From NCBI RefSeq assembly GCF_002844395.1, contig NZ_CP025197.1:496001-560000 (forward strand): 64,000 nucleotides of DNA, in the 5' to 3' direction. The stretch's first letter is position 1. Each line of letters opens with the position of its first letter. Source of the DNA: Acetivibrio saccincola (GTDB lineage: Bacteria; Bacillota; Clostridia; Acetivibrionales; Acetivibrionaceae). This document shows, piece after piece, positions 18,437 through 27,276 of this stretch. The translations under genes and the position numbers were made by a program. The notes beneath the pieces were generated by a model. The model did not search any database and was not told where the DNA came from. It worked only from the letters and a program-made list of their open reading frames with translations.

Positions 18437-19621
18437 ATGCCGAAGGGAAGATTTGGCATCCATGGGGGACAGTACATTCCGGAAACCCTTATGAATGCAG
18501 TTAATGAACTTGAAGAAAGCTATGAGAAATTTAAAAAAGACCAGGCTTTTCTTAAAGAGCTGGAAGATTTATTAAAAAATTATGCCGGCAGACCGTCACT
18601 TCTCTACTATGCAGAGAAAATGACTGAGGATTTAGGGGGGGCAAAAGTTTATTTAAAGAGGGAGGATCTTAACCATACAGGTTCACATAAAATAAACAAT
18701 GTATTAGGTCAGGTACTTCTTGCAAAATATATGGGGAAAACCCGTGTAATTGCAGAAACAGGGGCAGGACAGCACGGGGTGGCAACTGCAACGGCAGCGG
18801 CACTTTTAGGGCTGGAATGTGAAATTTTCATGGGTAAGGAAGATACAGAAAGACAAGCATTAAATGTTTTTAGGATGAAGCTTTTAGGGGCAAAAGTACA
18901 CACCGTTACAAGCGGGACCCAGACCCTGAAGGATGCAGTTAATGAAACAATGCGTGAGTGGGCAAGGAGAGTGGAGGACACTCATTATGTATTGGGTTCT
19001 GTAATGGGACCTCACCCTTTTCCTACAATTGTGAGGGATATGCAAAGCATTATAGGCAGGGAGGTCAGAAAACAAATTTTAGAAAAAGAAGGAAAGCTGC
19101 CGGATGTTTTAATGGCATGCATTGGAGGCGGCAGCAATGCCATAGGACTGTTTTATGATTTTATTGAAGATAAAGAAGTTAGGCTCATAGGATGTGAAGC
19201 TGCAGGGCATGGTGTGGATACAGATAAAAATGCAGCTACCATGACAGTTGGAACCCTTGGCATATTCCATGGAATGAAGTCGTATTTTTGCCAGGACGAA
19301 TACGGTCAAATTGCACCTGTTTATTCAATTTCTGCAGGGCTGGACTATCCTGGAGTGGGACCGGAACACGCAAATTTGAAAGATATGGGAAGGGCAGAAT
19401 ATGTGGCTGTTACTGATGAAGAAGCAGTAGAAGCCTTTGAATACCTTTCAAAGACAGAGGGAATTATTCCAGCAATTGAAAGCGCCCATGCAGTGGCCTA
19501 TGCAAAAAAAATTGCACCAAAAATGAAAAAAGACCAGATAATTGTAATTTCTCTTTCCGGAAGAGGGGATAAAGATGTGGCTGCAATAGCCCGTTATAGG
19601 GGGGAAGAAATATATGAGTAA
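18437..19621 (+). CDS. trpB: Tryptophan synthase beta chain
   Basis: A 394-residue PLP enzyme of the TrpB1 type that joins indole and serine. PLP Lys85 lies in HTGSHKINN, the catalytic Glu108 in ETGAGQHG, and the phosphate-binding loop GGGSNAIG is present. A strong AAAGGAGG precedes the ATG. The 3' end overlaps trpA by eight bases, indicating translational coupling. The rest of the trp pathway (trpE, G, D, C, F) is not adjacent: the gene upstream is guanylate-kinase-like and the one downstream of trpA is an envelope protein. Confidence 0.98.
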   Translation: MPKGRFGIHGGQYIPETLMNAVNELEESYEKFKKDQAFLKELEDLLKNYAGRPSLLYYAEKMTEDLGGAKVYLKREDLNHTGSHKINNVLGQVLLAKYMGKTRVIAETGAGQHGVATATAAALLGLECEIFMGKEDTERQALNVFRMKLLGAKVHTVTSGTQTLKDAVNETMREWARRVEDTHYVLGSVMGPHPFPTIVRDMQSIIGREVRKQILEKEGKLPDVLMACIGGGSNAIGLFYDFIEDKEVRLIGCEAAGHGVDTDKNAATMTVGTLGIFHGMKSYFCQDEYGQIAPVYSISAGLDYPGVGPEHANLKDMGRAEYVAVTDEEAVEAFEYLSKTEGIIPAIESAHAVAYAKKIAPKMKKDQIIVISLSGRGDKDVAAIARYRGEEIYE

Positions 19622-20384
19622 AATAAAGCAGGTATTTGAAAATAAAAAAGCTTTTATACCATTTATTACGGCGGGTGATCCTAACCTTAAAACTACTGAA
19701 GAACTGGTAATAAAGATGGCTGATGCAGGTGCAGATTTAATTGAACTTGGCATACCCTTTTCTGACCCGGTTGCAGAAGGACCGGTAATAGAGGCAGCCA
19801 GCTACCGTGCATTAAAGGCGGGAGCCACCACTGATAAAATTTTTGATATGGTATCAAATATTAGAAAGACATGCAGCGTTCCAATAGCTTTCATGACATA
19901 TGCCAATCCTGTATTTACCTATGGAACTGATAAGTTTATGAGAAAGTGCAAAGAAGTGGATGTGTCAGCAGTTATCATTCCTGATATCCCTTTCGAAGAA
20001 AAAGAAGAGATTCTTCCCTTTTCATCAAAATACGGGATTGACTTTATTTCCATGATTGCCCCAACTTCAAAAAACCGTATACGTGCCATTTCCCGTGAAG
20101 CACAAGGGTTTTTGTATTGTGTTTCTTCAATGGGGGTAACAGGTGTCCGTGAGGATATAGGCAGTGATGTGGAGGAAATGATTAAAATAGCCAAAGAGGA
20201 AAATGATATTCCATGTGCAGTGGGGTTTGGAATTTCCACTCCAGAGCAGGCGGCAAGATTGAGCAAAATTTCCGATGGGGTGATTGTGGGAAGTGCTATT
20301 GTAAAAATCATAGGAAAATACGGGGAAAACTGCATTCCCCATGTACTGGAATATGTGAGGGAAATAAAGAGAGCCATTAGCTAG
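19614..20384 (+). CDS. trpA: Tryptophan synthase alpha chain
   Basis: A 256-residue TIM barrel that cleaves indole-3-glycerol phosphate to indole for TrpB. E44 in [10 protein letters not shown] matches catalytic Glu49 of the Salmonella enzyme. The position of the second catalytic residue, Asp60 in Salmonella (LADGP), is occupied by Glu55 here (VAEGP). The phosphate-binding GFGIS and GSAIV segments are intact. This Asp-to-Glu form also occurs in other Firmicutes as far as I recall, so the enzyme is probably active. Confidence 0.97.
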   Translation: MSKIKQVFENKKAFIPFITAGDPNLKTTEELVIKMADAGADLIELGIPFSDPVAEGPVIEAASYRALKAGATTDKIFDMVSNIRKTCSVPIAFMTYANPVFTYGTDKFMRKCKEVDVSAVIIPDIPFEEKEEILPFSSKYGIDFISMIAPTSKNRIRAISREAQGFLYCVSSMGVTGVREDIGSDVEEMIKIAKEENDIPCAVGFGISTPEQAARLSKISDGVIVGSAIVKIIGKYGENCIPHVLEYVREIKRAIS

Positions 20385-20440
20385 TTTTATAAATTAACTC
20401 CAATGATAAAGAAACTTTACTAAATGATAAAACTTTACTG

Positions 20441-20486
20441 AATCAGGCAATAAAAACATTCTTAAAAATTTTTTTATTGCCTGATT
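20441..20486 (+). terminator. Intrinsic terminator after trpA
   Basis: A 16-bp perfect stem (20441-20456 with 20471-20486) around a 14-nt loop; the 3' arm begins with a T-run. It sits 57 bp after the trpA stop. Confidence 0.75.
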
Positions 20487-20527
20487 TAAATATGCGGTAT
20501 TTTATTATTAAATTGATTTTAAGAATC

Positions 20528-20556
20528 TTTACATTAAGCTTATAAAGCACTATAAT
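20528..20556 (+). promoter_or_regulatory. SigmaA-type promoter for the SLH-M15 gene
   Basis: TTTACA at 20528-20533 and TATAAT at 20551-20556 have 17-bp spacing, about 130 bp before the start codon. Confidence 0.75.
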
Positions 20557-20684
20557 AAAGAGTATGTGATAAAGTATATTAATTGTTATTACATGATATT
20601 TTTAAGATTAATGTAATACCCTGTGTATTATCATTTTAGGTAAAATAATATTACTAACAAAAGATGAATATAGGTGGTATTTTT

Positions 20685-22661
20685 ATGAAAAGAAAAGTAT
20701 TGGCTATTTTTTTTGTTTTTGTTTTTATTATGACCAGTGTAAAAGTTTCAGGTATAAGTAAACCGGAGGAGGAAAACTTAGAGATAATTACACCGGTTGC
20801 CATTATGGAGAGGGAGCCCTATTATGAGAATCAAAAGATAACAGTTGTATTTTCCATAAAAAACAAAGGCAAAAATCCAATTTACATAGATTCTATAACA
20901 GCGGCAGCAGTCAATGAAGAGGATCAGTATTCAAATTCCCAATGGTTCAGGTCTGTTGTAATTGAGCCTGGCAAGTCATATCATTTTAAAGGGGATATTG
21001 CCTTTGAAAAAGCAGGAAAATATAGTGTTTTCATTTGTTATAAAAAGCAAAACGGCGGATGGGTTAAATTTGATGACCCTTCTTTAGCTTTAGAAATAGA
21101 AATAAATAAAAAAGATAATGGTTTTGAGGAAGTTAAATTTTTGCCAAATGCCTATAAAGGTCACCAATATGGACCTGTAGAAGTATTTATAAATGATGAT
21201 TATAAAAATGTCAATTTTAGTGACATAGACTTACCGGAAGGCTTAAAAATTACAAAAGATGGATGCATTACAGGGATTCCGGCTAATTCAGGGGAATTTA
21301 CATTTGAAATACATTTTAAAAATGGTATGAAAGAAGTGTATAAGCTTACTGTAGAAGAAGATACCGGTTCACTATTTAATAGGACAGCCATAAAAAAAGA
21401 CAATTTTGTTTTTCCGGGTACAAAGTCAAATACATTTTCAGATATACAAAATCACTGGGCTAAAGACACAATTATGCGCATGTATTCATTGGGCATTATA
21501 AAAGGTTTTCCTGACGGGACCTTCTGTCCTGACAGTCCTGTAACCAGGGCGGAGCTTTCAGCAATTGTCTTCAATGCTTTTAATTTTTCATCAGGTGAAG
21601 AAAGTGAAAGTGATGATGAAAAGAAGTTTACTGATATAGAAAAGCATTGGGCGCAAAAATTTATAGCAGAGGTATCTAATCATTTTATATTTATAGAGGA
21701 TGATATTTTTAGTCCGGACACACCTGCCAACAGGCAAGAGACAACTGCTGTTATTGCAAGTGCAGCAGGACTTAATAATTCATATACCAACCCTTCAGTT
21801 GTAGACTGCGTTTTTAAAGATTCACAATCAATTTCTGAGCCTTTAAAAGAATTAATAGCCCAGTGCTACTTAAAAGGCATTATCAGGGGCTATGAAGACG
21901 GTACGTTCGGTCCGGATTCAAATGTAACCAGGGCTGAAGTTTGCACCATTATTGAAAATGTCCTTATAAGCGGTGTTACAACAGATATTCTTTCATCCAG
22001 ACCTTTTTATAACCAGGAGCATTTAGAAGATGAAGGGAATTCATTTCAAGAGTTTTTAGCTGAGAACTATGCTGATGAAGGTTATTTAATTCCTGCCACC
22101 AGAGGTGGCTCTTCCGGAATTGACAAAAGAAAACTCAGAGAATTGAGACTTGAATATATTTTTGGCAAAAACAGCGATGGTACATATAAGTTTTATAAAA
22201 CCAAAGAAGAAGCAGATGCCAATATGGTGGATATTGATATTAAAGTTTGGGATTTTGACCCTAATACAGGGGAGAAAATTACAAAAACACTAAAGTTGAC
22301 GGTTAACAAGAAAATTGCAGATGAGACTTTGGAGATATTTGATTTAATATACCGGCACGAAGAAAAGTTCCCCATTAAATCGGTGGTGGGATATACCTGG
22401 AGACCACCGTACGGCTCCAACAACAGAATTTCAGAACACAATTACGGGACTGCCATAGATATAAACTGGGCGGAAAACCCCCAGGTAATAAACGGGGTGG
22501 CAGTTACCCAGGGACATTGGCAGCCGGGGGTAAATCCATACTCCATACCGGCAGACGGCTCAGTGGTTAGAATATTTAAGTCTTACCAATGGGCATGGGG
22601 CGGCGATGCCTGGGGAAGCCACAACAGGGACTATATGCACTTTAGTTTTTTGGGAAATTAA
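20685..22661 (+). CDS. S-layer-anchored M15 (VanY-like) peptidase with three SLH repeats
   Basis: A 658-residue secreted envelope protein. In order: signal peptide (1-25), an Ig-like domain (about 35-135), a putative-Ig segment with LPEGLKITKDGCITGIP, three SLH repeats (about 245-290, 310-355, 375-425; the first and third carry the GFPDGTF/GYEDGTF and TRAE motifs), and a C-terminal D-Ala-D-Ala carboxypeptidase-type domain with SEHNYGTAIDINW and DYMHFSF zinc/active-site motifs. The SLH repeats would bind pyruvylated cell-wall polymer. An in-frame ATG at 20664 lies upstream, but AGGTGG at 20672-20677 serves the ATG at 20685. Role: cross-link trimming of peptidoglycan at the surface. Confidence 0.88.
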   Translation: MKRKVLAIFFVFVFIMTSVKVSGISKPEEENLEIITPVAIMEREPYYENQKITVVFSIKNKGKNPIYIDSITAAAVNEEDQYSNSQWFRSVVIEPGKSYHFKGDIAFEKAGKYSVFICYKKQNGGWVKFDDPSLALEIEINKKDNGFEEVKFLPNAYKGHQYGPVEVFINDDYKNVNFSDIDLPEGLKITKDGCITGIPANSGEFTFEIHFKNGMKEVYKLTVEEDTGSLFNRTAIKKDNFVFPGTKSNTFSDIQNHWAKDTIMRMYSLGIIKGFPDGTFCPDSPVTRAELSAIVFNAFNFSSGEESESDDEKKFTDIEKHWAQKFIAEVSNHFIFIEDDIFSPDTPANRQETTAVIASAAGLNNSYTNPSVVDCVFKDSQSISEPLKELIAQCYLKGIIRGYEDGTFGPDSNVTRAEVCTIIENVLISGVTTDILSSRPFYNQEHLEDEGNSFQEFLAENYADEGYLIPATRGGSSGIDKRKLRELRLEYIFGKNSDGTYKFYKTKEEADANMVDIDIKVWDFDPNTGEKITKTLKLTVNKKIADETLEIFDLIYRHEEKFPIKSVVGYTWRPPYGSNNRISEHNYGTAIDINWAENPQVINGVAVTQGHWQPGVNPYSIPADGSVVRIFKSYQWAWGGDAWGSHNRDYMHFSFLGN

Positions 22662-22697
22662 TAATTTTTTATGGTGAATACTTTGGGAAATAAAAAT

Positions 22698-22728
22698 AAG
22701 GGGGATCTTGATATTTTAAGACCCCCTT
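22698..22728. terminator. Bidirectional terminator between SLH-M15 and SleB genes
   Basis: A C/G-rich stem (22698-22709 with 22718-22728, one bulged base) lies between two convergent genes. The minus-strand side runs into a T-rich tail, so it best serves the SleB gene, but it can also stop the plus-strand transcript. Confidence 0.8.
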
Positions 22729-22739
22729 AAAAATTTGCA

Positions 22740-23399
22740 CTACCTATAAAAAACATGGTTGCCAATTCTCTTATAATACTGTCTGTTTTTCACTATCCAT
22801 GTTCCTGCTGATTTAGAGGGATTAAAAAAATACAATGAATCCCCAACAGGTCTTGCCCCGTTTAATGAATCTTTAGCAGCTTGCATGCTGGATTTGGAAG
22901 GTGTATTGTAAATTGTGCCGTTGGCAACAGGAGTGAACTGGGGTATGCCTTTGTAATATTCAAAAATTACCCCGTATATTGTATTTGGAAACCCAGGGGA
23001 TTTTACTCTGTTTAACACAACATTTCCCACGGCTACTTTTCCTTCATAAGGTTCACTTTGGGCTTCTGCATGTATAATCCTTGAAAGCCAGTACACGGCG
23101 TCTGAGTAAGCAGAGGAGTATAACAAGGACTTTGTCTGTTTTCCGGCAATGCCGTCTATCCTGATTTTATTATCCAATTGAAAATTAATTACCGCTCTTT
23201 CGGTTATTTTTCCATATATACCGTCTACAGAGCTTTTGTAATAACCTTTGTTTTGCAAGGCTTGTTGAAGCCGTACAACTTTTGTCCCCCTGCTTCCAAA
23301 TTTAAGGTTTGTATACGATGAACTCCCGTGTGCTGCTATAGTTTGCATTAAGCATAGAACTATAATTATCAGCAACAAAAATACTCTTTTAACATTCAT
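22740..23399 (-). CDS. SleB-type spore cortex-lytic hydrolase with peptidoglycan-binding domain
   Basis: A 219-residue secreted protein. Signal peptide (about 1-27), one PG_binding_1 domain (about 33-90; RGTKVVRLQQALQNKGYY and VDGIYGKITERAV), then a Hydrolase_2/SleB catalytic domain (about 100-219) with LSRIIHAEAQSEPYEGKVAVGNV, whose Glu is the expected catalytic residue. SleB is a lytic transglycosylase acting on muramic-delta-lactam cortex during germination. The frame extends 13 codons upstream, but AAGGAGG lies just before the ATG chosen. A second SleB-domain gene is transcribed in the opposite direction beyond the shared upstream region. Confidence 0.9.
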   Translation of the reverse strand: MNVKRVFLLLIIIVLCLMQTIAAHGSSSYTNLKFGSRGTKVVRLQQALQNKGYYKSSVDGIYGKITERAVINFQLDNKIRIDGIAGKQTKSLLYSSAYSDAVYWLSRIIHAEAQSEPYEGKVAVGNVVLNRVKSPGFPNTIYGVIFEYYKGIPQFTPVANGTIYNTPSKSSMQAAKDSLNGARPVGDSLYFFNPSKSAGTWIVKNRQYYKRIGNHVFYR

Positions 23400-23567
23400 C
23401 TGTATCCTCCTTTCTAGGATTGGCATTTTTAGGGGCATCCAGCATTACAATACTGGTATTATACATAAGTAAACTCATTATGTAAACCTATATTTTTAAT
23501 ATACCATAAGTTACAAAAAACAATCTCAGGAAATACCGTTTATGAGGAGCCTTGTTTGGAAGTTTTA

Positions 23568-23596
23568 TTGACATAGTCTTAAGGTTATTATAAAAT
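23568..23596 (+). promoter_or_regulatory. SigmaA-type promoter for the stalk-SleB gene
   Basis: TTGACA at 23568-23573 and TAAAAT at 23591-23596 are separated by 17 bp, 55 bp before the start codon. A vegetative-type promoter is notable for a gene with a germination-type domain. Confidence 0.75.
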
Positions 23597-23650
23597 CGAT
23601 AATATAATAATTTTAATGTAATAAAAAAATAGTAAAGGTGGTATTTTAAC

Positions 23651-24490
23651 ATGAGGTGGGGAAGACTGGCCATAGTGTTGCTATTATTTTTTTGTGTATT
23701 TGCTATGGCGCAGGGGAAAAAAGTTTATGCAGCAGTTTCAAAGCAGATATTTATCACTGTAGAGATAAACGGCAATTACATCAAGATGGATGTGCAACCA
23801 TACATAGCTAATGGAAGGACTTATGTACCGCTGCGTTTTGTAGCAGAAGCATTAGGAGCAGATGTACAATGGAACCAGGAAGAGAAAAAGGCAAGTGTAT
23901 CTTGTGATGATAATAATATAGAAATGTTTGCAGGTAGCAATGTAATTTTAGTAAATGGTGAAGAACAGCATATAGACACAAATATTGAGATTGTGGACGG
24001 GCGCATAATGATTCCTATAAGGTTTATTGCAGAAAACTTAGGTTGTTCTGTGGAGTGGGATGATTTGGTGTTTTCTGTAATAATTGAAAAGGAAGGCATT
24101 GAAGTACCACAGGAATATATTTACGAAAGGGAATACACAGATGAAGATTTAATATGGCTTGCTAGAATAGTAAATGTTGAAGGCGGCGGGCTGTCATTAG
24201 ATGTAAGACTTGCAATAGCAAATGTGGTGTTAAACAGAAAAGAAAGCCCACGTTTTCCAAACAGCATCTACGATGTCATTTTTGATACAAATTATAGTGT
24301 CCAGTTTCCACCTGCACACAGGCCAGGTTTTAAAGAAATGGTACCATCAAAGGAATGCATTACAAGTGCCAAAATGGCATTAGAGGGAATTAACAATATA
24401 GGTAATGCCTTGTTTTTTAATAACGTACCTTTTAAAAGCAGAAGCGTTACCCTTCACAAGATTATAGACGGTATGTATTTTTATTATTAA
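23651..24490 (+). CDS. Stalk-domain protein with SleB-type cell-wall hydrolase domain
   Basis: A 279-residue secreted protein. After a signal peptide (1-28) come two halves of a copper-amine-oxidase-N-like stalk domain (NGRTYVPLRFVAEALGADVQW and DGRIMIPIRFIAENLGCSVEW, about 45-145), then a SleB/Hydrolase_2 domain (about 160-279) with LARIVNVEGGGLSLDVRLAIANVVLN. The stalk domain replaces the peptidoglycan-binding domain of its divergent neighbour, giving different anchoring to the same catalytic fold. The catalytic Glu is kept (NVEG). The promoter type suggests vegetative use, so a general wall-turnover role is as likely as germination. Confidence 0.87.
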   Translation: MRWGRLAIVLLLFFCVFAMAQGKKVYAAVSKQIFITVEINGNYIKMDVQPYIANGRTYVPLRFVAEALGADVQWNQEEKKASVSCDDNNIEMFAGSNVILVNGEEQHIDTNIEIVDGRIMIPIRFIAENLGCSVEWDDLVFSVIIEKEGIEVPQEYIYEREYTDEDLIWLARIVNVEGGGLSLDVRLAIANVVLNRKESPRFPNSIYDVIFDTNYSVQFPPAHRPGFKEMVPSKECITSAKMALEGINNIGNALFFNNVPFKSRSVTLHKIIDGMYFYY

Positions 24491-24612
24491 ATGTTAAAAA
24501 AAATTTATTTCAAATTAGCTTTAAATTGCTTATAATAAATTTATTAAGTTGTTGTTAAAAAAGAAAGAAATTTATGCAAGAAAGAAAATTAATAAATATT
24601 GCGGGGGTTATT

Positions 24613-25668
24613 ATGAAGTATAGTAAATTTATAAGTTTTATTTTATTAACTGTTATTACTTTTTCTCTGGTTTCATGTTCAAATAAAAAGACTGATGGGG
24701 ACGAGAATAAAAAAGTGGATGAAAACAACATTATAGCAGAAGTTGCAGGTGAAAAAATAACAGTACCGGAGTTAAGATTTGTTTTTAATCATATAAGAAA
24801 TGTGTGGGAAGAAGATGCCAATGTAGACAGGACAGATAAAAAGCAGGTAAAAGAGTTTTGGGAAACAGAGTTTGAAGGTAAAAAAAGGGAAGACGTAATA
24901 AAGAAGGAGTCTTTAGAGGACTTAATAGAAATGAAGATATTAATCAGTAAAGCAAAAGAAGAAAATATCCAGCTAGATGAGGAAGATAATGAGGAAATAG
25001 ATGAACTTTTAAGACAATATATTGAAACAAACGGAGGGGAGCACCTTGCCGAAATTACACTTAATACAAATTTTGGCATGAGTTTAGAAGACTATAGAAA
25101 GATAAATGAAGAACTTGTGCTTTCAGCAAAATATAAAAAAGAAGCTGTTAAAAACATTGAAATTCCTTTAGAGGACATAGAAAAATACTATAACGAAAAT
25201 ATTGATGAAGTTGAAATGGTGACTATAAAGTATATTTTAATTCTCACAGAAACGTACCCTGATGAAGATCCTCTTACGGAAGAAGAAATAGAAGAAAAGA
25301 GAAAGTTGGCTGAAAATGTTTTAAATATGGCTCAAAATGGTGAAGATTTTGATGCTTTGTCTCAGGAATATAATGAGGACCCGGAAGTAAAGCTATATGG
25401 CAATAAGCTTACTTTTTCCAGAAAGAATGCCAGGGAGGACTTAAAAGAGTGGGCTTTTAGTGCAAGTGTAGGTGAACTTACCATGTTGGAAGTACCTGCA
25501 GGTTTTATGATACTTAAGCTTAGTGAAAAACATGGTTTTGATTTTGCTTCAGAGGGAATTAAGTATGTTTTGCAGCAGGAAGAGTTTGAAAAAAGATTAA
25601 AACAGTGGAAAGAAGAAGACTTTACAATTAATCAGGAACTAATAGACTCCCTTAATATGATAGAATAA
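24613..25668 (+). CDS. PpiC/PrsA-like peptidyl-prolyl isomerase lipoprotein
   Basis: A 351-residue extracytoplasmic foldase-like lipoprotein. The signal peptide ends in LVSC with Cys22 as the lipid site. A SurA-N-type helical region (about 35-175) is followed by a PpiC-like rotamase segment (about 190-300; VTIKYILILTE to LEVPAGFMILKLSE) and a short helical tail. The domain is very acidic. An upstream in-frame ATG at 24574 has no Shine-Dalgarno, while GCGGGGG precedes the ATG used. It probably assists folding of exported enzymes such as cellulosomal proteins; clients are inference. Confidence 0.85.
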   Translation: MKYSKFISFILLTVITFSLVSCSNKKTDGDENKKVDENNIIAEVAGEKITVPELRFVFNHIRNVWEEDANVDRTDKKQVKEFWETEFEGKKREDVIKKESLEDLIEMKILISKAKEENIQLDEEDNEEIDELLRQYIETNGGEHLAEITLNTNFGMSLEDYRKINEELVLSAKYKKEAVKNIEIPLEDIEKYYNENIDEVEMVTIKYILILTETYPDEDPLTEEEIEEKRKLAENVLNMAQNGEDFDALSQEYNEDPEVKLYGNKLTFSRKNAREDLKEWAFSASVGELTMLEVPAGFMILKLSEKHGFDFASEGIKYVLQQEEFEKRLKQWKEEDFTINQELIDSLNMIE

Positions 25669-25701
25669 TATTCTTTAAAAGATAATTAGGAGGTACAATT
25701 T

Positions 25702-27069
25702 ATGACGATACCTGTAAAAGACTTTTATGATAATGAGATGTTAAATGAGTTGTCGGAATTAGCTGAGGTAAGCTACGCTATTGACCCTGAATTATATGGC
25801 AAATTTGATGTAAAACGGGGATTGAGAGATATCAATGGTAGAGGTGTGCTTGCAGGACTCACCAAAATAGGTGAAGTACATTCATATATTATTGATGAAA
25901 ATGAAATGGTACCGGTTCCAGGCAGACTGCTTTACAGAGGGATAGATATTGCAGATTTGGTAGAGGGTTTTACCAGTGAAGGGCGTTTTGGTTTTGAAGA
26001 AACCTGCTACCTGTTATTATTTGGTGAGTTGCCTGACAGAAGGCAGCTGGCATCTTTTGAGGAGTTTCTAGCAAGTTATAGAAAACTTCCCAGAAGTTTT
26101 GTACGCGACATGATAATGAAAGCACCTAGTAAGGATATAATGAATGTCCTTTCAAGAAGTGTGCTGGCATTATATAGTTACGATGATATGCCAGATGATA
26201 CCTCTATTAAAAATGTACTAAGGCAGTGCATCCAGATGATTGCACGTTTTCCTTTGCTGGCTGTATATGGGTATCAGGCTTATTCTCACTATCATGGTGA
26301 CAAAAGTCTTTTTATTCACAGCCCCAGAGAAGACCTTAGCACTGCAGAAAACATTTTACATATGCTGCGACCGGACAGTAAATTTACAAAGCTAGAGGCG
26401 TCGGTTTTAGACCTTGCCCTTGTACTTCATGCTGAACATGGAGGGGGAAATAACTCTACTTTTGTAACTCACGTGGTAACTTCAACGGGAACAGATACCT
26501 ATTCTGCTATGGCAGCTTCATTAGGTTCACTTAAAGGTCCAAAACATGGCGGGGCTAATATAAAAGTTGTTCAGATGTTTGAAGATATTAAAGAAAATAT
26601 TAAAGACTGGAATGATGATGAAGAAATTGCAAACTACCTTGATAAAATTTTAAAGAGGGAAGCCTTTGACAAATCGGGTTTGATTTATGGAATGGGACAC
26701 GCTGTTTATTCTGTATCGGACCCCAGGGCAGTGATACTTAAAGAATATGCTTCTAAGCTTGCAGTAAGCAAGGGATGTGAAGATGAATTTAATTTGTTTT
26801 CAAAAGTGGAAAAGATAGCTCCTGAAGTGATAGGAAAGATAAGAAGAATATATAAGGGAGTAAGTGCAAATATAGATTTTTACTCCGGATTTGTATATAA
26901 AATGTTAGGTATTCCTCCTGAACTATACACACCTATATTTGCTATTTCCAGGGTGGTTGGATGGAGTGCTCATAGAATCGAAGAATTGTCAAACAAAGGG
27001 AAAATAATCAGACCTGCATACAAAAGTGTTGCTAAAAGAAGGGATTATGTAAAAATAGACAAAAGGTAA
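25702..27069 (+). CDS. gltA: Citrate synthase
   Basis: A 455-residue enzyme condensing oxaloacetate and acetyl-CoA. The conserved entry motif LLYRGIDIADLVEG is present, as are the active-site His regions AEHGGGNNSTF (with GPKHGGAN after it) and GMGHAVYSVSDPR, and the C-terminal catalytic Asp region ANIDFYSGFVY. An N-terminal extension of about 55 residues is seen in clostridial members. AGGAGG precedes the ATG. It would supply 2-oxoglutarate through a partial TCA branch. It stands alone here, without aconitase or isocitrate dehydrogenase. A 2-methylcitrate side activity cannot be excluded. Confidence 0.93.
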   Translation: MTIPVKDFYDNEMLNELSELAEVSYAIDPELYGKFDVKRGLRDINGRGVLAGLTKIGEVHSYIIDENEMVPVPGRLLYRGIDIADLVEGFTSEGRFGFEETCYLLLFGELPDRRQLASFEEFLASYRKLPRSFVRDMIMKAPSKDIMNVLSRSVLALYSYDDMPDDTSIKNVLRQCIQMIARFPLLAVYGYQAYSHYHGDKSLFIHSPREDLSTAENILHMLRPDSKFTKLEASVLDLALVLHAEHGGGNNSTFVTHVVTSTGTDTYSAMAASLGSLKGPKHGGANIKVVQMFEDIKENIKDWNDDEEIANYLDKILKREAFDKSGLIYGMGHAVYSVSDPRAVILKEYASKLAVSKGCEDEFNLFSKVEKIAPEVIGKIRRIYKGVSANIDFYSGFVYKMLGIPPELYTPIFAISRVVGWSAHRIEELSNKGKIIRPAYKSVAKRRDYVKIDKR

Positions 27070-27159
27070 ATTCAGCCTAAATCAAATATACTGCAAAAAT
27101 AATTCCATTGAGGACGGATTTTGTACATTTCAAGCACATTTAAGTACAGGAAAAAATAA

Positions 27160-27180
27160 ATATAATATAATATAATATAA
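27160..27180. repeat. Short ATAAT-type microsatellite
   Basis: About four copies of a 5-bp TAATA/ATAAT unit in the spacer after citrate synthase. It is low-complexity AT sequence with no evident function. Confidence 0.6.
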
Positions 27181-27223
27181 GTACGGCGATATAAATTAAA
27201 CAAAAACAATTCCAGTAGATTTG

Positions 27224-27257
27224 TCAAAGATGTGAAATGAATGTTTCACATCTTTGA
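27224..27257. terminator. Bidirectional hairpin between citrate synthase and the LytTR regulator
   Basis: A perfect 14-bp stem (27224-27237 with 27244-27257) with a 6-nt loop, followed on the plus strand by TTTTG. It lies between convergent genes. A further 12-bp inverted repeat (27266-27277 with 27300-27311) overlaps the 3' end of the minus-strand regulator gene. Confidence 0.75.
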
Positions 27258-27276
27258 TTTTGAGGAACTAAAAGAA

